A DNA stretch of 64,000 nucleotides from Micropterix aruncella (GCA_944548615.1 OX155961.1:19909971-19973970), one strand, 5' to 3'. Shown: positions 1 through 14,775, counted from the first letter of the stretch. Notes: generated from the letters alone by a model not told the origin. A program made the numbers and translations.

Positions 1-345
1 AAAGGGTATTACGACACCAATACCAGCTAGGACGTCATGGATATGTCATATCTGCTCATTCGAGTACAACGTGGGTGCGTAATTTTAAAGAAAGTGGTTC
101 AGCCTTACAATAGTAGCTGCCAAGTGACGTTCGAATGGTATGTACGCCAGAAAACATAGCAGCTGTTCGAGTTACCATCGAGAGGAGCCCTCGCCGCTCC
201 GTTCAACAATATGAATCTGCGCTAGAGATCGGGCGACGAAGCGTGCAAATAATACTGCACGTGGTATACTATACATGCACTTTCGTCAAAAAACTATATT
301 TCCTGTTTAGTCGTGCAAATTATGTTTGAATTACATGCGAAATAC
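1..345 (+). mobile_element. Mariner/Tc1-like transposase N-terminal fragment
   Basis: A short reading frame from 135 to about 266 begins MVCTPENIAAVRVTIERSP and continues with an RRSVQQY...GRRSVQIIL block. This resembles the helix-turn-helix DNA-binding region of insect mariner-like transposases, which bind the element's terminal repeats. Bases 30-130 seem to hold the preceding part in another frame. No catalytic DDE/D region follows; the frame runs into AT-rich DNA after about 270. It is a broken, 3'-truncated copy whose left end lies outside the window. The family is recognised from memory of similar proteins, not from a search. Confidence 0.6.
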
Positions 346-454
346 TTCAAAATTTCCAGCTTCCCTGCGCAACCCTGTTTATAATAATACTAATAAACAT
401 ACTTGATTATAATTATTAACGACATAAACTTAAATAGATATTTAAAGTATTTAT

Positions 455-700
455 TTATTTGTTTATTGGTCACATACACATTCTAATGCGAGAGCGCAAA
501 AGAAAAGCAAAAAATGTACAATTTAGGAATAACCGTTATATGCCACATTTAGCCGTAATTTATAACATCCAAATTTAGTTATACAACTGTCTGAACCCAG
601 ATTAAATAGCGCATAAATTATTTAGATGTCTATTTGTCTAATTTGCTATGTCTATTTGTCTAAGCGCACTCCTCATTTTATTTATTAATAAACAATAAAA
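455..700. repeat. Interspersed repeat Y, copy 1
   Basis: Two parts recur elsewhere. The stretch around 470-620 (CACATACACATTC ... GTCTGA-CCCAG-TTAAA-AGCGCATAAATTA) resembles 6058-6175. The stretch 661-694 is, on the opposite strand, nearly identical to the last 40 bases of the window (AAATAAAATGAGGAGTGCGC). The second match links it to the probable Helitron end at 63930, but the terminal hairpin is absent here. No coding potential is seen. Confidence 0.5.
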
Positions 701-2500
701 AGTGTACAAATTGGAATATTAATGACAACTCCTTGTTAATATTCGTAGTTTAAAAATTAACTTGAGTTCTTTTCTGGGATTGAAAATGAGGTACGAATCT
801 ACGTACTAGTTTATTTTCTTGAGTGAACGCTTTTCGCTGAAGGTGTTAAGCGCAAAACGTGCTACTCATTCCTTGCGACATTTCAGAAGCGCTGCAGTAT
901 TTCAATTAGTGACTGTAAAAGGAGATACTCTGCTTAAAAATAGTTTGTTAGTAGTATTTTACATTTACCACGTATTTAAAGAGGTTGTCCTTTTCGAAAA
1001 CAGGCACCATATAACGAGTTAATCTGTGCCGAAGAATCATGAAACATACATGTAACTATTTAATTTTTCAAGTACAATAGTAAGTTATTGTTAAAATACA
1101 TCTGAGAACAGCAGTGATATTTCATTCTGAGGCACATAAGTGTCCCAAATCAATAATTCATAGAAAATATCCAAACAACTATTTTTTATTTTATTTTGAG
1201 TATGTCCTTAAGTCGATCATCCTTGGCACGGTTATGTTCAATACAATACAATTTATTCTACTCTAGTAGGTAGGCATTCTTACACTTCGATGCGTCATTG
1301 CGTCTCACATACTTATTGATTAAGGAAAATGAACTATCGTAATAGTTGTGACTATATAAATTAATTTAAATAAGTTAAAAACGGTTTGAAATCTCTGATA
1401 AATAGAAAGTATTTAAATTTTCTGATTGGTCACGTGGTTATCACGTCGGGGTCACCACCATGTAACGGTTAGCGACATATATAATTTGGCGACTACCAAT
1501 TAATTCACACGGTAACATTTATCGCTAGAATTCTGCCTGACCTCATTTATAACATAATCAATCAGAATTCATAAACGTGTCTTTTGCGCTCAGCATTTTT
1601 CAAACTTTTCTTTCAATATAAGAATGTACAGCCTGACGTCATTCTGAACTTTTTAACGTCAAAATGTTGGCTTTATAAACCGCATTTTTTTATATATAAA
1701 ATCACTCTCGATCACACCACGTCACTCGTTGGTAAGCGTATCTGTATAATTAATTAAATAAATAATAAATTATTAAATACTAATATTTGTGTTTCTCTAC
1801 TCTCTTGTGCGCTGAGGTATAAATCGACGTACGATTGGAAGCCTGGTTTCCGCACATCATCAGAAAGAGCGACCAGGCACTCGTCCAATTAAATAAAGAG
1901 TACCATGTCTATAACCATAATTATCAAAGTAATGATGTGATAGTCATGAAAAAAGATAATCATTTACAAAAAATTACAAAATTTAAATTAATTGTCAAAT
2001 CCAGCAGTTTGCCTTCGTTAATAAAAATAAATAATACGGTCTTTGGAGATTATCAACTAACAGGAATTTCTTTTATTTTACATTGTGAGGCTCTTTAAAT
2101 ACGGATTCAGGTTTCGTAAACTAACATTAGTCTTAGCATGGCCCTCTAGAGCTACAGTGTATTGACTTGACTATGAGATTGACTCCCGGTATTCCTAATC
2201 TTCCTTCTCGAGATCATGATATTTACATCTCCTCCTCAAGACAAGACCATAAGATCATGGGACATGTCTATAACCTGTCTAAGTTATAAGACCTAAAACC
2301 ACCATGCCATAAGACCTGTCTTATCGTTAGCGAACTCAGTTCCCCTCTTTCTCTCTGAATTTGAAGAGATAGTTATGCATTATAACTATCCCCAGAATGC
2401 TAAACGTTTGTTTCCGTCTTTATGTTTTTATTTTATTTTTTTTTGTAGTATCGTATTTACGTTTTTATTTTAATATTTGATAAAATTAGGATTCGTCGCA
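701..2500. other. AT-rich stretch, no gene recognised
   Basis: Short reading frames such as 1835-2098 have no recognisable domain and their composition follows the surrounding AT-rich DNA. Nothing was found that supports a host exon or an RNA gene. Confidence 0.5.
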
Positions 2501-3100
2501 GGACAGATAGCCTTTACTTTTTAATATTGATCAACCGATCTTCGTCGCTTTCGGGTCGGTCGGTGTCCGCTCCCAGTGGAGTTGGGCCATTCGTGCATTT
2601 CCGCGTCGGTGGCCGCCGTCATCACTGTTTTCACAGTGTTGTAAATTTTTCCTCTCTTCACCCTACTCCGATAGGGGGGGGGTTCACCCTCACTCTCCAC
2701 CGACTACCGGTTTCACCTCGCCCCGGTTTCACCGCCTTCGCGGCCCGTTCGGAAATGGAACGAATGAATGTAATTTATTGGCAGCGATTTCTTCACCTGC
2801 TCTTTGTTCATGTTCTCCCGGTGGCTGTAGATAAAATCGTGTATTCGCCCTCTCCACATACTTGTCCCGCTCGACTGCGCCAATTTAAGTTTCTCCCGCT
2901 CCCTCGCCCCCCGTCTCGTGTCGTCCCGCTCGCTCCATCCTTTATTTGCATTAAATTAAATCTTCGCGAATTTAGTCTCTTTCCCTCGCGCGGAAGCATG
3001 TTGCTTGTATGAATTGAGGCGGAAAATTGGAAGGCTGACAATGTATTCAATAGAGCCTTCCGCAAAAGGGAACCCTTCGCTTTCACTTTGACGTTCTAAT
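2501..3100. other. GC-richer island, no gene recognised
   Basis: This segment is clearly richer in G and C than its flanks and contains open frames on both strands (2527-3012 plus, 2808-3086 minus). They overlap each other, are rich in Ser, Pro and Arg, and show no domain. I treat them as compositional artefacts. The island could be regulatory or an old repeat. Confidence 0.35.
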
Positions 3101-3442
3101 TTATTTTTCTGTAAGTTTTTTTTGTTGCGGAATTCGGATTTTCCAACGAAATTACATGGCGTCGCCAAATTCTATCAATACCCTCAATCCACTTCTCCTA
3201 AGCATATAACAATGGCAATAGTGTTATTATTGGCACGTTGTACAGGGCTATTGGTTATTGTCAATTATAAATTATTGATTTGCTTCAATTTTAATAACGG
3301 CATTATCAATACTGCGTATCGACACTTCACTAAGACTTGTATCAATTTATTGAGGTTCTAATTTAATTTTAATTTAACATCTAATTTATAATAATATACA
3401 GTAAAATGGACAATATGTACCTACACGTAGAGAAACATTATT

Positions 3443-3585
3443 AGGCTAGGCGGTGACAGGAGGGGGGAGAAACCTCGCCCACCACCCGGGCAGTTCTAAC
3501 GACATGGGTCGTTTAATCTGCCCGGGTTATCGTGCATCGACAACCTCACGCGCACCAGAAGGGTATCACGTGGGGGTGGACGAAC
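3443..3585 (-). mobile_element. R1-clade LINE 3' UTR fragment
   Basis: This segment resembles 54232-54355, the 3' UTR of the large R1-clade element, in the same orientation. Shared blocks are CACCCGGGCAGTT, TTAATCTGCCCGGG versus TTATCTGCCCGGG, and CGCACCAGAAGGGTAT versus CGTACCAGAAGGGTAT. No ORF2 sequence follows, so it is a severely 5'-truncated, diverged copy. The paired CCCGGGCAG / CTGCCCGGG blocks can form a stem in both copies. Confidence 0.65.
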
Positions 3586-4654
3586 GCAGATATGAAGATT
3601 CTTCTGGTTTCTACCGCTTCCGTCACCCCGTGAACCGTTTATTTAATCAAAGAAATATCAACGATTCACTTACTATCTAACATTACCTCCTTCACGTAGA
3701 TGAGTTTTCCGTTCATATGGCAACTCCCCGATCAATTTTATATACGGAACCGTAACCTCTTAATATTATTGGCTAGTCTCTAGCTACGGCCGCTTAAGGC
3801 GACATGATACCTGGGAACGAGCATATTTGAAGAATTTTAGTTTTATGAATTTTTTGAAAAATGTAAGCAATAATTTAAAAAAGTTTCTACGCGAATCCCT
3901 CGATGAGGAACCAATATACAATTTAGACTAAAAAAGTTGCTTATTGCCTTGGACATTAAGGCTTTAAACTGATGTCGAAAACTTTCAGGCGCGATCACTC
4001 CTACAATGTAAGCGGTGAGTGTATTTTCTTGTAATTTCATTATTTTGACTGGTTAATTCTCTAGGATCGTTCTTAGTCACATTTTTTATTTAGGCCCTAA
4101 TTTAATTGCAATTTATTAAAACGTGAGAGCACTCTGAGAGTTACGCTAAATATGCTTTATCATTAACACCCTTATACCACCACTGCGCGAGGGCAGTTAT
4201 ATACGGGTCAGCTGCGATCGAAAGTTTAGTATGCGCCTGGTATCCGGCGCGAGCGGTCGCGAAATCGTATCTGACGCTTCGTCAACGCTGGATTTTTATT
4301 GGTTAAACCTTACAAAATCAACCCGGCCTATTTCTTCGCGTGTCCTCCCATTTCGGATATTTTTCCGAGGTCTCATGTCGCCTTTATCGCTGTAACAAGA
4401 ACGCAAAGTCTGATGTTTTAAAAAAAATCGGTAATCGGTTTTTCTGTTTAATCCAAAAAACTAATAAAAAGTTAGTAAACGTTCGGGTAATAATGTGATT
4501 TTTCATTTATCCGATTGTATGGCAGTTTCTGTGAGCAGCATCTATCAACAGAATAAAAGTATTTTAAGTGAACGTCTTCATTAACTAAGGACATCACCGA
4601 ACGACGATCACAAATAGTCCATGAGAAAAATATATATATATTTTTTTTTTACTT

Positions 4655-4990
4655 TATAGGCCTGCCTATAAACGACGAGAAAGTAGAGTATTTTAGGCGT
4701 GCATTTTTTTTCGAACTGAAGACAGATATTTACCTTTTAATCTCCCCCCCCCCCCCCCCACCCCCCACCAAGATGATTAAGACCATTTTCAGACTGAAGT
4801 ATATCTGTGTGTCCGTCTGTTTGTGTCTGTGTTTGTGTGTATGTGGTATTTCTTCACGATAGCGACCAAACGCTTCATCTGATTGAGCTTAAATTAGCAT
4901 GCAGGTATCATTCGGTCATGGCAAAAGTTGAAAAGATCGGTCCAATTTGGTTAGAGACTCGAAATTAAGTACATATATGCCTTGTTGGGT
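4655..4990 (+). repeat. Microsatellite-cored interspersed repeat, copy 1
   Basis: The order CCTGCCTATAAACGACGAG, polyC/GATTA, a TGTGTG-rich core, GCGACCAAACGCTTC, GAGCTTAAATTAGCATGCAGG and ATCATT recurs at 33630-33930 and, on the other strand, at 35740-36060. The core length differs among copies while the flanks stay alignable. The family is therefore a mobile sequence carrying a TG microsatellite. I do not know its class. Confidence 0.6.
4744..4766. repeat. Poly(C) tract
   Basis: A run of 16 C is followed by A and six more C. It lies inside the microsatellite-cored repeat at the place where the sibling copy at 33720 has CCTCCCCCTCCCTCC. Confidence 0.9.
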
Positions 4991-5149
4991 CAAAATCACA
5001 TAGTGAAATTTTGGTTAGAATATCTAGTATACAAATAATGCAAATAACATTTTCAATCTGTCATATTTAAAAAATACTACCTACATATTTAAAAAATACA
5101 ATAATTTATTGAAAAATACCATTTTATTGCTACTGGTACCACAAATATA

Positions 5150-5650
5150 CTACGAATTGGCGCGCGGAGAGAGGTTGTACTGGCGTGCTAGGGTGTTTTG
5201 TATACTTGCCGGGAAGTTCTTGGGGTGACACAACAACTTGTTTCGACTATTCTCAATCATGAAACATGCAGACGGCGCGGCATCCTGTGTAGATTTTTTT
5301 TTTGTCCGGAATCCATATTGACTGTCTGAAATGTCCACAAATTTTTCAAGGAAACCATTTAGTCGTTTTTCGGTGACCTTCTCCAAAATTTTTGAGAAAT
5401 TACTCAGTAGGGCTACGGGTCGATAATTTTCTACGCTCGTGGGATCGCCTTTTTTTATATATCGGTGTAATCTTGGCTACTTTATGACAATCGGGAAATA
5501 TTCCCTCTGAAAAGCTTAAATTGTAAAGATATGTTAGACAAGGTGCCACTACACGTTTATGGATTTTAATTACGCTAACAGGTATATCATCGAGACCAGT
5601 TGATTTTTTGTTCTTTGGAGAGTGGATGCATTTTTCTATTTCTTGATTGT
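5150..5650 (-). pseudogene. LINE reverse transcriptase fragment
   Basis: On the minus strand the sequence encodes, in broken frames, blocks typical of the fingers/palm of insect LINE reverse transcriptases: GLDDIPVSVIKIHK, SEGIFPDCHKVAKITPIYKK, then ENYRPVALLSNFSKILEK, EKRLNGFLEK and QYGFRTKKKSTQDA. A frameshift lies in the A-run near 5455, after TPIYKK, and other stops follow. The catalytic YADD region is missing, so this is an internal fragment of a dead copy. The clade is probably jockey/CR1-like and is not resolved. Confidence 0.8.
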
Positions 5651-5699
5651 TGATTGATACAAACTATCTTTTAAAACTTATTAAATGCTATCGATCTTA

Positions 5700-5997
5700 A
5701 CTTATTAAATGATAGCGATCCTTATTAAATGTAGTTTATATAGAACTCTTTGGAGCTTTCTATTTTTTTTGTTTTCATATATTTTCGTTATTGAATTACT
5801 GATTCTCTATGTTTTCTCATTATTTCTGTTTATTTTTATTTTTCTAGTTTTTATATCTATGTTATTTATGAATTTCTATGTTTTTTTTCAATTTTAGTTT
5901 TTATAGACTTTTTATAATTTGAAATGTAATTTTACTTGTAGAAATACCAATTTTATTTGATTTGTAATTTTCTATACCTAGATCGGGTTTTTGAAAA
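5700..5997 (+). repeat. LINE-type 3' tail family, copy 1
   Basis: About 300 bases align with 12440-12780. Both contain TATTGAATTACTG, TCTCATTATTT..TGTTT, GACTTTT-ATAA and end CTATAC-CAGATCGGG-TTTTGAAAATA. The copy at 12440 continues into an ACTT repeat tail, as expected for a non-LTR 3' end. The T-rich frame at 5709-5897 is not a real membrane protein. Confidence 0.6.
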
Positions 5998-6039
5998 TAT
6001 TTTTTTCCTATTTCTTATTTCTTCTTATTTCAACCGAAT

Positions 6040-6190
6040 CTTAATTTCAATAGTTATATACACATTCAAATGCAAAAGCACAAAAAAAAATCGATCCAGA
6101 AAATACCCTTATATGCTTCTAAATGTTTGTAAACCTCTGTCTGAGCCCAGGTTAAACAGCGCATAAATTAAATATAAATGTTTGTTTTTC
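6040..6190. repeat. Interspersed repeat Y, copy 2
   Basis: This segment shares ATACACATTC, CCCTTATATGC, GTCTGAGCCCAGGTTAAA and AGCGCATAAATTA with 470-625. It is not coding. Confidence 0.5.
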
Positions 6191-6199
6191 TAATGTGGT

Positions 6200-8341
<2,142 letters not shown>

Positions 8342-8939
8342 TCTTATATATAAAATTCTCGTGTCACAATGTTCGTTCCCGTACTCCTCCGAAACGGCTT
8401 GACCGATTTTCATGAAATTTTGTGAGCATATTGAGTAGGTCTGAGAATCGGCCAACATCTATTTTTCATACCCCTTAGTGATAAGGGTTGTCCACCCTTA
8501 ACATTTTTCTTTAATTTTTAGTAATTTTTTTAATTTCTTTATTTTTTTATTATGTCGCATTAAAAAATACATACAACCCTAAATTTTTACCCTTTTATCA
8601 CCAACCCCTATTTTTTAATAGCCATTTTAGTAATTTAATCATTTTTCACCCCGGTCGATAACTGATCAATCGTCATTTAATTAGTTATCCCCGCCAGTTG
8701 TCTACAGGTGTCACTTCTGACCCAGTAAACAGCACGGAGTAGGGATGAGAACGAAGCCGGTCTCCTGTTTCTCTCGCACAATAAGACTTCTCTCACTCCC
8801 TACACAGTTGTCGGCCATCATTATTGTTTATGCATCAAGTGTAGTAGTAACGTTGACAATTATTATTTTGCTATCTCAGTGTAACTCTCATATTAACTAT
8901 TAATCTTTCCTATTTTATAATTATTAATAATAAAATTAT

Positions 8940-9309
8940 GAAATTCCAGATCCGTCCACTGACCAACTGCTGTTTGTTATTGTTACAACAAACATGATCC
9001 ATGGTCCATGTGGTACTCTTAATAGTTCATCGCCTTGCATGGCAGATGGAAAATGTACTAAAAATTTCCCTAAAGATTTTACTAATGATACGATCACAAA
9101 TGTCGACGCATACCCAATATATCGTCGAAGAAATCCCGATAATGGCGGACAATCATTTATTAAAAATATCAGCAACACAGACATTGATATTGACAATCGT
9201 TGGGTGGCCTCTGCTGAGCAAGACATACAATGCTCATATTAATGTTGAGTTCTGCAGTTCTGTGAAGAACATCAAATACATTTGCAAGTATGTCCATTAA
9301 GGCAGTGAT
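8940..9309 (+). pseudogene. Helitron Rep domain remnant
   Basis: Starting at GAA 8940 the frame encodes EIPDPSTDQLLFVIVTTN followed by MIHGPCG, the region just after the HUH motif in Helitron replication initiators. CMADGKCTKNFPKDF and YPIYRRRNPDNGG follow. A short deletion near 9205 shifts the frame, and the protein resumes as PLLSKTYNAHINVEF and KNIKYICKYV. The two tyrosines of KYICKY match the paired catalytic Tyr of Rep. The next residue is H and the conserved Lys codon is a stop (TAA, 9298-9300). The HUH metal-binding motif itself is absent, so no strand cleavage is expected. Confidence 0.85.
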
Positions 9310-10908
9310 ATGGCTGTGTTTAGAGCGGAAAATACTAATGTGAATGCTCCTCCAGTGAATAAAAACGATGAAATAACGCTCTACCAAATTGGTCGGTACA
9401 TCAGCTCCAATGAAGCTACTTGGCGTATCTTTGGTTTTCCAATTCATGAACGGGATCCAGCAGTTGTTCAGTTAGCCGTCCATCTTGAAAACGGTCAGCG
9501 TGTATTTTCTACGAACGAGACAGCGATTGATCGTGCAATAAATCCACCTAAAACTACACTCACTGAATTTTTTGAATTGTGTAATCGTGCGGATGATTTT
9601 GGTGCCTTTGCACGAACATTACTCTATTCACAAGTACCACGCTATTTCACATGGACTCAAACAAAAACATGGATGCCCCGCAAGCAAGGCTCACCAGTTG
9701 CTGCATGTCTCAATTTATTTAAATCAAACGCCTTGGGGCGATTATTTACAGTCGATCCAAGACACACTGAGTGCTTTTATCTTCGACTGTTGTTGGTTAA
9801 TGTTACTGGCCCATTATCATTTCAAGATATACGTAAAGTGAATGGGCAACACTATCCAACGTATAAAGATGCATGCCTTGCACTCGGCTTGCTGGAAGAC
9901 GACAACCAGTGGGAATGTATGCTTGCTGAAGCTGCATTGAACTGTACAGCAATACAAATTCGTCTACTATTCGCTATAGTGTTGACTACATGTTTCCCAG
10001 CCCGAGCACAGATATTGTGGGATAATTACAAAGATTCAATGACTGATGATATATTGCATCAACATCGTACACGGTGCCACGATCTAACCATAACATTCAG
10101 CGACGCAATGTACAATGAAGCATTAATTGCTATTGAGGATCTTTGCATTGTCATTGCCAACTTACCACTCAGTCATTTCGGTATGAATTCGCCAAATCGA
10201 ACTGCATCTGATTTAATGAATACTGAAATGAATCGTGAACTGCAGTACAGCACTGTAGAAATGGCAGCGATTATTGCCCGCAATGTCCCACTAATGAATG
10301 AGGAACAAAGAACCATTTATGATCGCATTATGCTCGCAGTTTCAGCTGGACAAGGTGGGTTCTTCTTTTTGGATGCACCGGGTGGAACTGGCAAAACATT
10401 CGTTATTTCGCTAATTCTTGCTGAAATACGATCAAATAATGGCATCGCATTTGCCGTTGCATCATCGGGCATTGCAGCAACTTTATTGGATGGAGGCAGA
10501 ACAGCTCATTCAGTATTTAAGCTGCCACTAAATATTCAGAATAACCCTGATGCAGTATGCAACATTAAGAAACAAAAATTAATGAAAAACGTGATCGAAG
10601 CCAGCATTTTAAATAGCAAGTTCCGAGGTGAAAATATATTAATACCACGGATTCCTATTATACCTACAGATGTGCCAATTCAATTCAAACGTATTCAGTT
10701 TCCGATTAGATTGGCATTTGCAATGACAATCAACAAATCCCAAGGTCAAACGATATCTATTTGTGGCTTAGATTTGAGAACACCATGTTTTTCACACAGG
10801 CAATTATACGTGGTATGCTCTCGAGTGGGTAAACCATCCAGTTTGTTTGTGTTAGCTAAAGATGGACTAACAAAAAATATTGTTCACGCTATAGCATTAA
10901 GAGATTGA
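9310..10908 (+). CDS. Helitron Pif1-type helicase remnant, 532 codons
   Basis: This frame opens directly after the stop in the Rep part. Residues 1-320 correspond to the linker between Rep and helicase, with YQIGRYISSNEATWRIFGF and RYFTWTQTKTWMPRK as hallmark blocks. Residues 350-363 hold the Walker A motif (FLDAPGGTGKTF), and SSGIAATLLDGGRTAHS follows. After about residue 420 the sequence jumps to KLMKNVIEASILNSKF and the C-terminal helicase motif TINKSQGQ (about 473-480), ending CSRVGKPSSLFVLA. Walker B and motifs II-IV are gone through a deletion that kept the frame. A complete Pif1 domain is much longer, so ATPase/helicase activity is not expected. The ATG is an in-frame internal Met, not a natural start. 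Confidence 0.9.
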   Translation: MAVFRAENTNVNAPPVNKNDEITLYQIGRYISSNEATWRIFGFPIHERDPAVVQLAVHLENGQRVFSTNETAIDRAINPPKTTLTEFFELCNRADDFGAFARTLLYSQVPRYFTWTQTKTWMPRKQGSPVAACLNLFKSNALGRLFTVDPRHTECFYLRLLLVNVTGPLSFQDIRKVNGQHYPTYKDACLALGLLEDDNQWECMLAEAALNCTAIQIRLLFAIVLTTCFPARAQILWDNYKDSMTDDILHQHRTRCHDLTITFSDAMYNEALIAIEDLCIVIANLPLSHFGMNSPNRTASDLMNTEMNRELQYSTVEMAAIIARNVPLMNEEQRTIYDRIMLAVSAGQGGFFFLDAPGGTGKTFVISLILAEIRSNNGIAFAVASSGIAATLLDGGRTAHSVFKLPLNIQNNPDAVCNIKKQKLMKNVIEASILNSKFRGENILIPRIPIIPTDVPIQFKRIQFPIRLAFAMTINKSQGQTISICGLDLRTPCFSHRQLYVVCSRVGKPSSLFVLAKDGLTKNIVHAIALRD

Positions 10909-11133
10909 TATTGTTTGTTAGTGTTACTGTCGTAATTGATTAATTAATGATATATAATTTTAAGGAATAAATTATAATAACTTAAAAATAATGTTTGCCT
11001 TTTGTTATTTTTATATTCCCTCATCGTTCACAGTGCTCGATGCCTATTTCACGCATATACCACATTCTTACACACTTACAATAAATAAGCTATTTTTTGT
11101 CTACACTAGAAATTACTTAAAAATTATTTATTT

Positions 11134-12439
<1,306 letters not shown>

Positions 12440-12796
12440 TCTTAATTTTAGTTTTATCCTTAATAAGTGTGGTTTCACTAGAACTTTCTTTGGATGCTTT
12501 CTACTTCTGTATTTTTCTAGTGTTTTATATATCTGTTATTGAATTACTGTATTTTATACTTTCTCATTATTTTTCATTATTTCTGTTTTTTTTTATTTTT
12601 CTATTCTTATATATCTTTGCTATTGAATTTCTGAACTTTTATGTTTTTTCATTAATTAGATTCTTTATAGACTTTTCATATAATTTTATGTGTAATTGGA
12701 AATGTTGTTTTATTTGTAATAATACTATTATTTATGTAATATCTATACCCAGATCGGGGTTTTGAAAATAAATTCTAACTTACTTACTTACTTACG
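12440..12796 (+). repeat. LINE-type 3' tail family, copy 2, with ACTT tail
   Basis: This is the sibling of 5700-5997. It ends CCCAGATCGGGGTTTTGAAAATAAATTC, followed by an ACTT repeat (about 12777-12795). A short tandem tail after a conserved 3' block is typical of non-LTR retrotransposons. The coding part is absent. Confidence 0.6.
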
Positions 12797-12952
12797 ACCA
12801 AATCACAGCAAAATTAAATACCGTATCCTAGCTATATAAGCGCAAGCTTCGTCTTCGAGGGCTGATCGTCCAAATTACGAAAAATGTAATTACATGTTCT
12901 GCGGCATGTAGATTAACAGTCACATACCTATATAAACAAGATAAAAAAACAG

Positions 12953-13000
12953 TTTTACCGCGTATAGTTTGTGGCATCTGACATTACGGCGATATTACAC
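12953..13000 (-). mobile_element. Possible Penelope-like 3' relic
   Basis: The order TTTACCGCGT, TTTGT, TGACATTACGG matches TTTACCGCGT, TTTGT, CGACGTTTCGG at 41864-41900 in the Penelope-like copies, roughly 70% identical by eye over 46 bases. It is short, so the call is tentative. Confidence 0.4.
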
Positions 13001-13344
13001 CGATAAACAGGTTTTATGTTATTTATAATTCCAATCAACCGCGATAGACTGAGGTTTCATATTATTCACATAGGTATGGATCAGCACTACGCTATGTAAT
13101 GCTAGTGAGTTTACATTGTATCTCGTCAAAAAAATATTTTTCACGATAATCCCACCACCACCACCCTTCCCGATCATTACATCCTCCAGGTCACAATATG
13201 TAACTTGCAGTCATCGAGGCATGTCAAAATAATCATAATTTGATGGTTTTATTACTAGCCGTTAATGAGTCCTTCAGACCACTTCCTACTTCCATCATCA
13301 TACAAGCTCGACAATATCATTTTATTGTATTGTCACCAGAATTG

Positions 13345-14030
13345 GATTTATTTATTTAATTTAACAATTCATTTACAAGTGCACAAGTATCACTAATAAT
13401 CATATCAATAAAAAATATCTATATAATTAAAATTAAAATTAAAATTAAACACGGCCGATATGAGCATTAGCATTTAAGTACTGCTGCTGCCCAACTAAGT
13501 GCCAGGACTTGTTCCAGGGCAGCTAGCTAGAATAAAAAAAAAATAAAAAGGAAAAGAAATATATATATTCCCGTCACCATTACAAATTATAACTAATAAT
13601 CACTAACTAATGATCACAATAGGAAATAAAACACAAAAATAAATAATCGTGTTAATAAAATAAAAATAAAATAAAATGTCAAATGATATCAAACAATAGT
13701 CACCAAAATTTATGAATAAGTAATAGTAATAAATAAAAATAAAAAAAGTCAAAGAAAATAATAATAATAATAAGAAATGTCAGGGATAATTGTCTCGGTA
13801 TATTAATTTGTGGATATTTTGCCGGGCGTCATATTTTAGCCAGGAATCAATTTTGGCTTTAAAAGAAGAAGAAGACTTCGGCACATACATTTTTAAATCT
13901 TCATCTAGCATATTAAAGATCCTGGGGGCTATGTACACAAAATGATATGATAAGTTTGCATAGTTCCAAATCGATATGACGATTAGATGTGGGTGAAAGT
14001 GAGTTGTAATATTTGCTTTCAATGTGAGTC
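13345..14030 (-). mobile_element. LINE C-terminus and 3' UTR (hairpin copy E)
   Basis: On the minus strand 14022-13780 encodes the last 80 residues of a LINE ORF2-like protein: SYHFVYIAPRIFNMLDEDLK, SSSSFKAKIDSWL and a short end. The pattern P.IFN.L....K....S...FK...WL is common at LINE ORF2 C-termini. About 430 bases of A-rich 3' UTR follow, containing the covarying hairpin at 13486-13523, and the element ends in a TAAA-type tail at 13347-13362. No RT domain remains. The hairpin region is nearly the same as in the copy at 28261, so both belong to one family. Confidence 0.7.
13486..13523 (-). other. LINE 3' UTR hairpin, copy E
   Basis: Read on the minus strand: stem GCTGCCC/GGGCAGC, internal TGGAAC/AGTT, inner stem AAGT/ACTT and loop CCTGGC. 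It is the same fold as copies A-D, F and G and lies about 125 nt before the tail. Confidence 0.75.
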
Positions 14031-14610
14031 AAGATAGCCAGTGTTTAAGGTATGCCAGACAGCACCTAATAGAAACTGCAACTAATGCTGACATTCACTT
14101 TGACCATAGGTAGCTCCCTTTTCTGCGTGCCCCGACTAAAACTGGCAAAAATACAGAAAATCTACTTATGCCTTAACATTAAATTCTATAATTTACTCGC
14201 TGTCACTATTAAACAGCTGGAGTACTTAAAATTCAACGAAAACATTAGGAAGGTGGTGATAGACCACACTTTCAATGATGTGACCGAATTCGAAAGCCAT
14301 GCCTTTTCAAACATTGCACCTATTGAAATGATAATGATGATCAATGCATGCTTATTAGTCATGATTTCTTTAACCTAACGGAATTTGAGTCGTATGATTT
14401 CTCAAATATTCGTTCAAATGCAGAGCCTTACAGCCTAGTTATCCTATTTCATCTTAGACTTTTACTTTGAGTTTATACATGTATTATGAAGCATTAATTT
14501 AATTATTTAAGATTTTTATTTACTACGTTGGCTATAACGATTTATAACTTTTAGTACGTACCTACATATCTATTCGAATCATTGATTATTTCAATTATTA
14601 TTCTTATATT
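14031..14610. other. Undetermined repeat-like DNA
   Basis: Parts of 14370-14460 (TCAAA...GTTCAAATGCAGAGCCTTA) resemble 36975-37020, and 14950-15010 (AGAGTAGTAACGA-type block) resembles 37235-37265. This suggests two copies of an unidentified repeat. The 97-codon frame at 14085-14378 has no recognised domain. Confidence 0.35.
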
Positions 14611-14611
14611 T

Positions 14612-14775
14612 TGATTTTATTTATTTATTTATATATTTAAGAATTAATTACTATGAAACATTGATTAGCTTATAAAAATAACAGGAACCGAATGGCAAAA
14701 CCTTAACCTTTTGCTTATTTGTTTCTGTCACCCAACTGAGACTAGCCCGTTCTAGGGTGGACAGGAATTATTACT
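14612..14775 (-). mobile_element. LINE 3' end (hairpin copy G)
   Basis: On the minus strand the hairpin (14729-14759: CACCC/GGGTG, TAGAAC/AGTT) is followed after about 95 bases by a TAAA-type tail at 14617-14632. No coding sequence is attached. It is a short 5'-truncated insertion. Confidence 0.6.
14729..14759 (-). other. LINE 3' UTR hairpin, copy G
   Basis: Outer CACCC/GGGTG, internal TAGAAC/AGTT, inner GGG/CTC with one G-T. Confidence 0.6.

Noticed and set aside
2527..3012. 161-codon frame as a host gene
   Set aside because: Low-complexity Ser/Pro/Arg composition, an overlapping minus-strand frame, no domain and no splice or start context.
5709..5897. Hydrophobic small protein (also 12469-12765 and 16730-16915)
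   Set aside because: Phe/Ile/Leu content follows T-rich repeat DNA, and the first two are copies of a noncoding LINE tail with unrelated frames.
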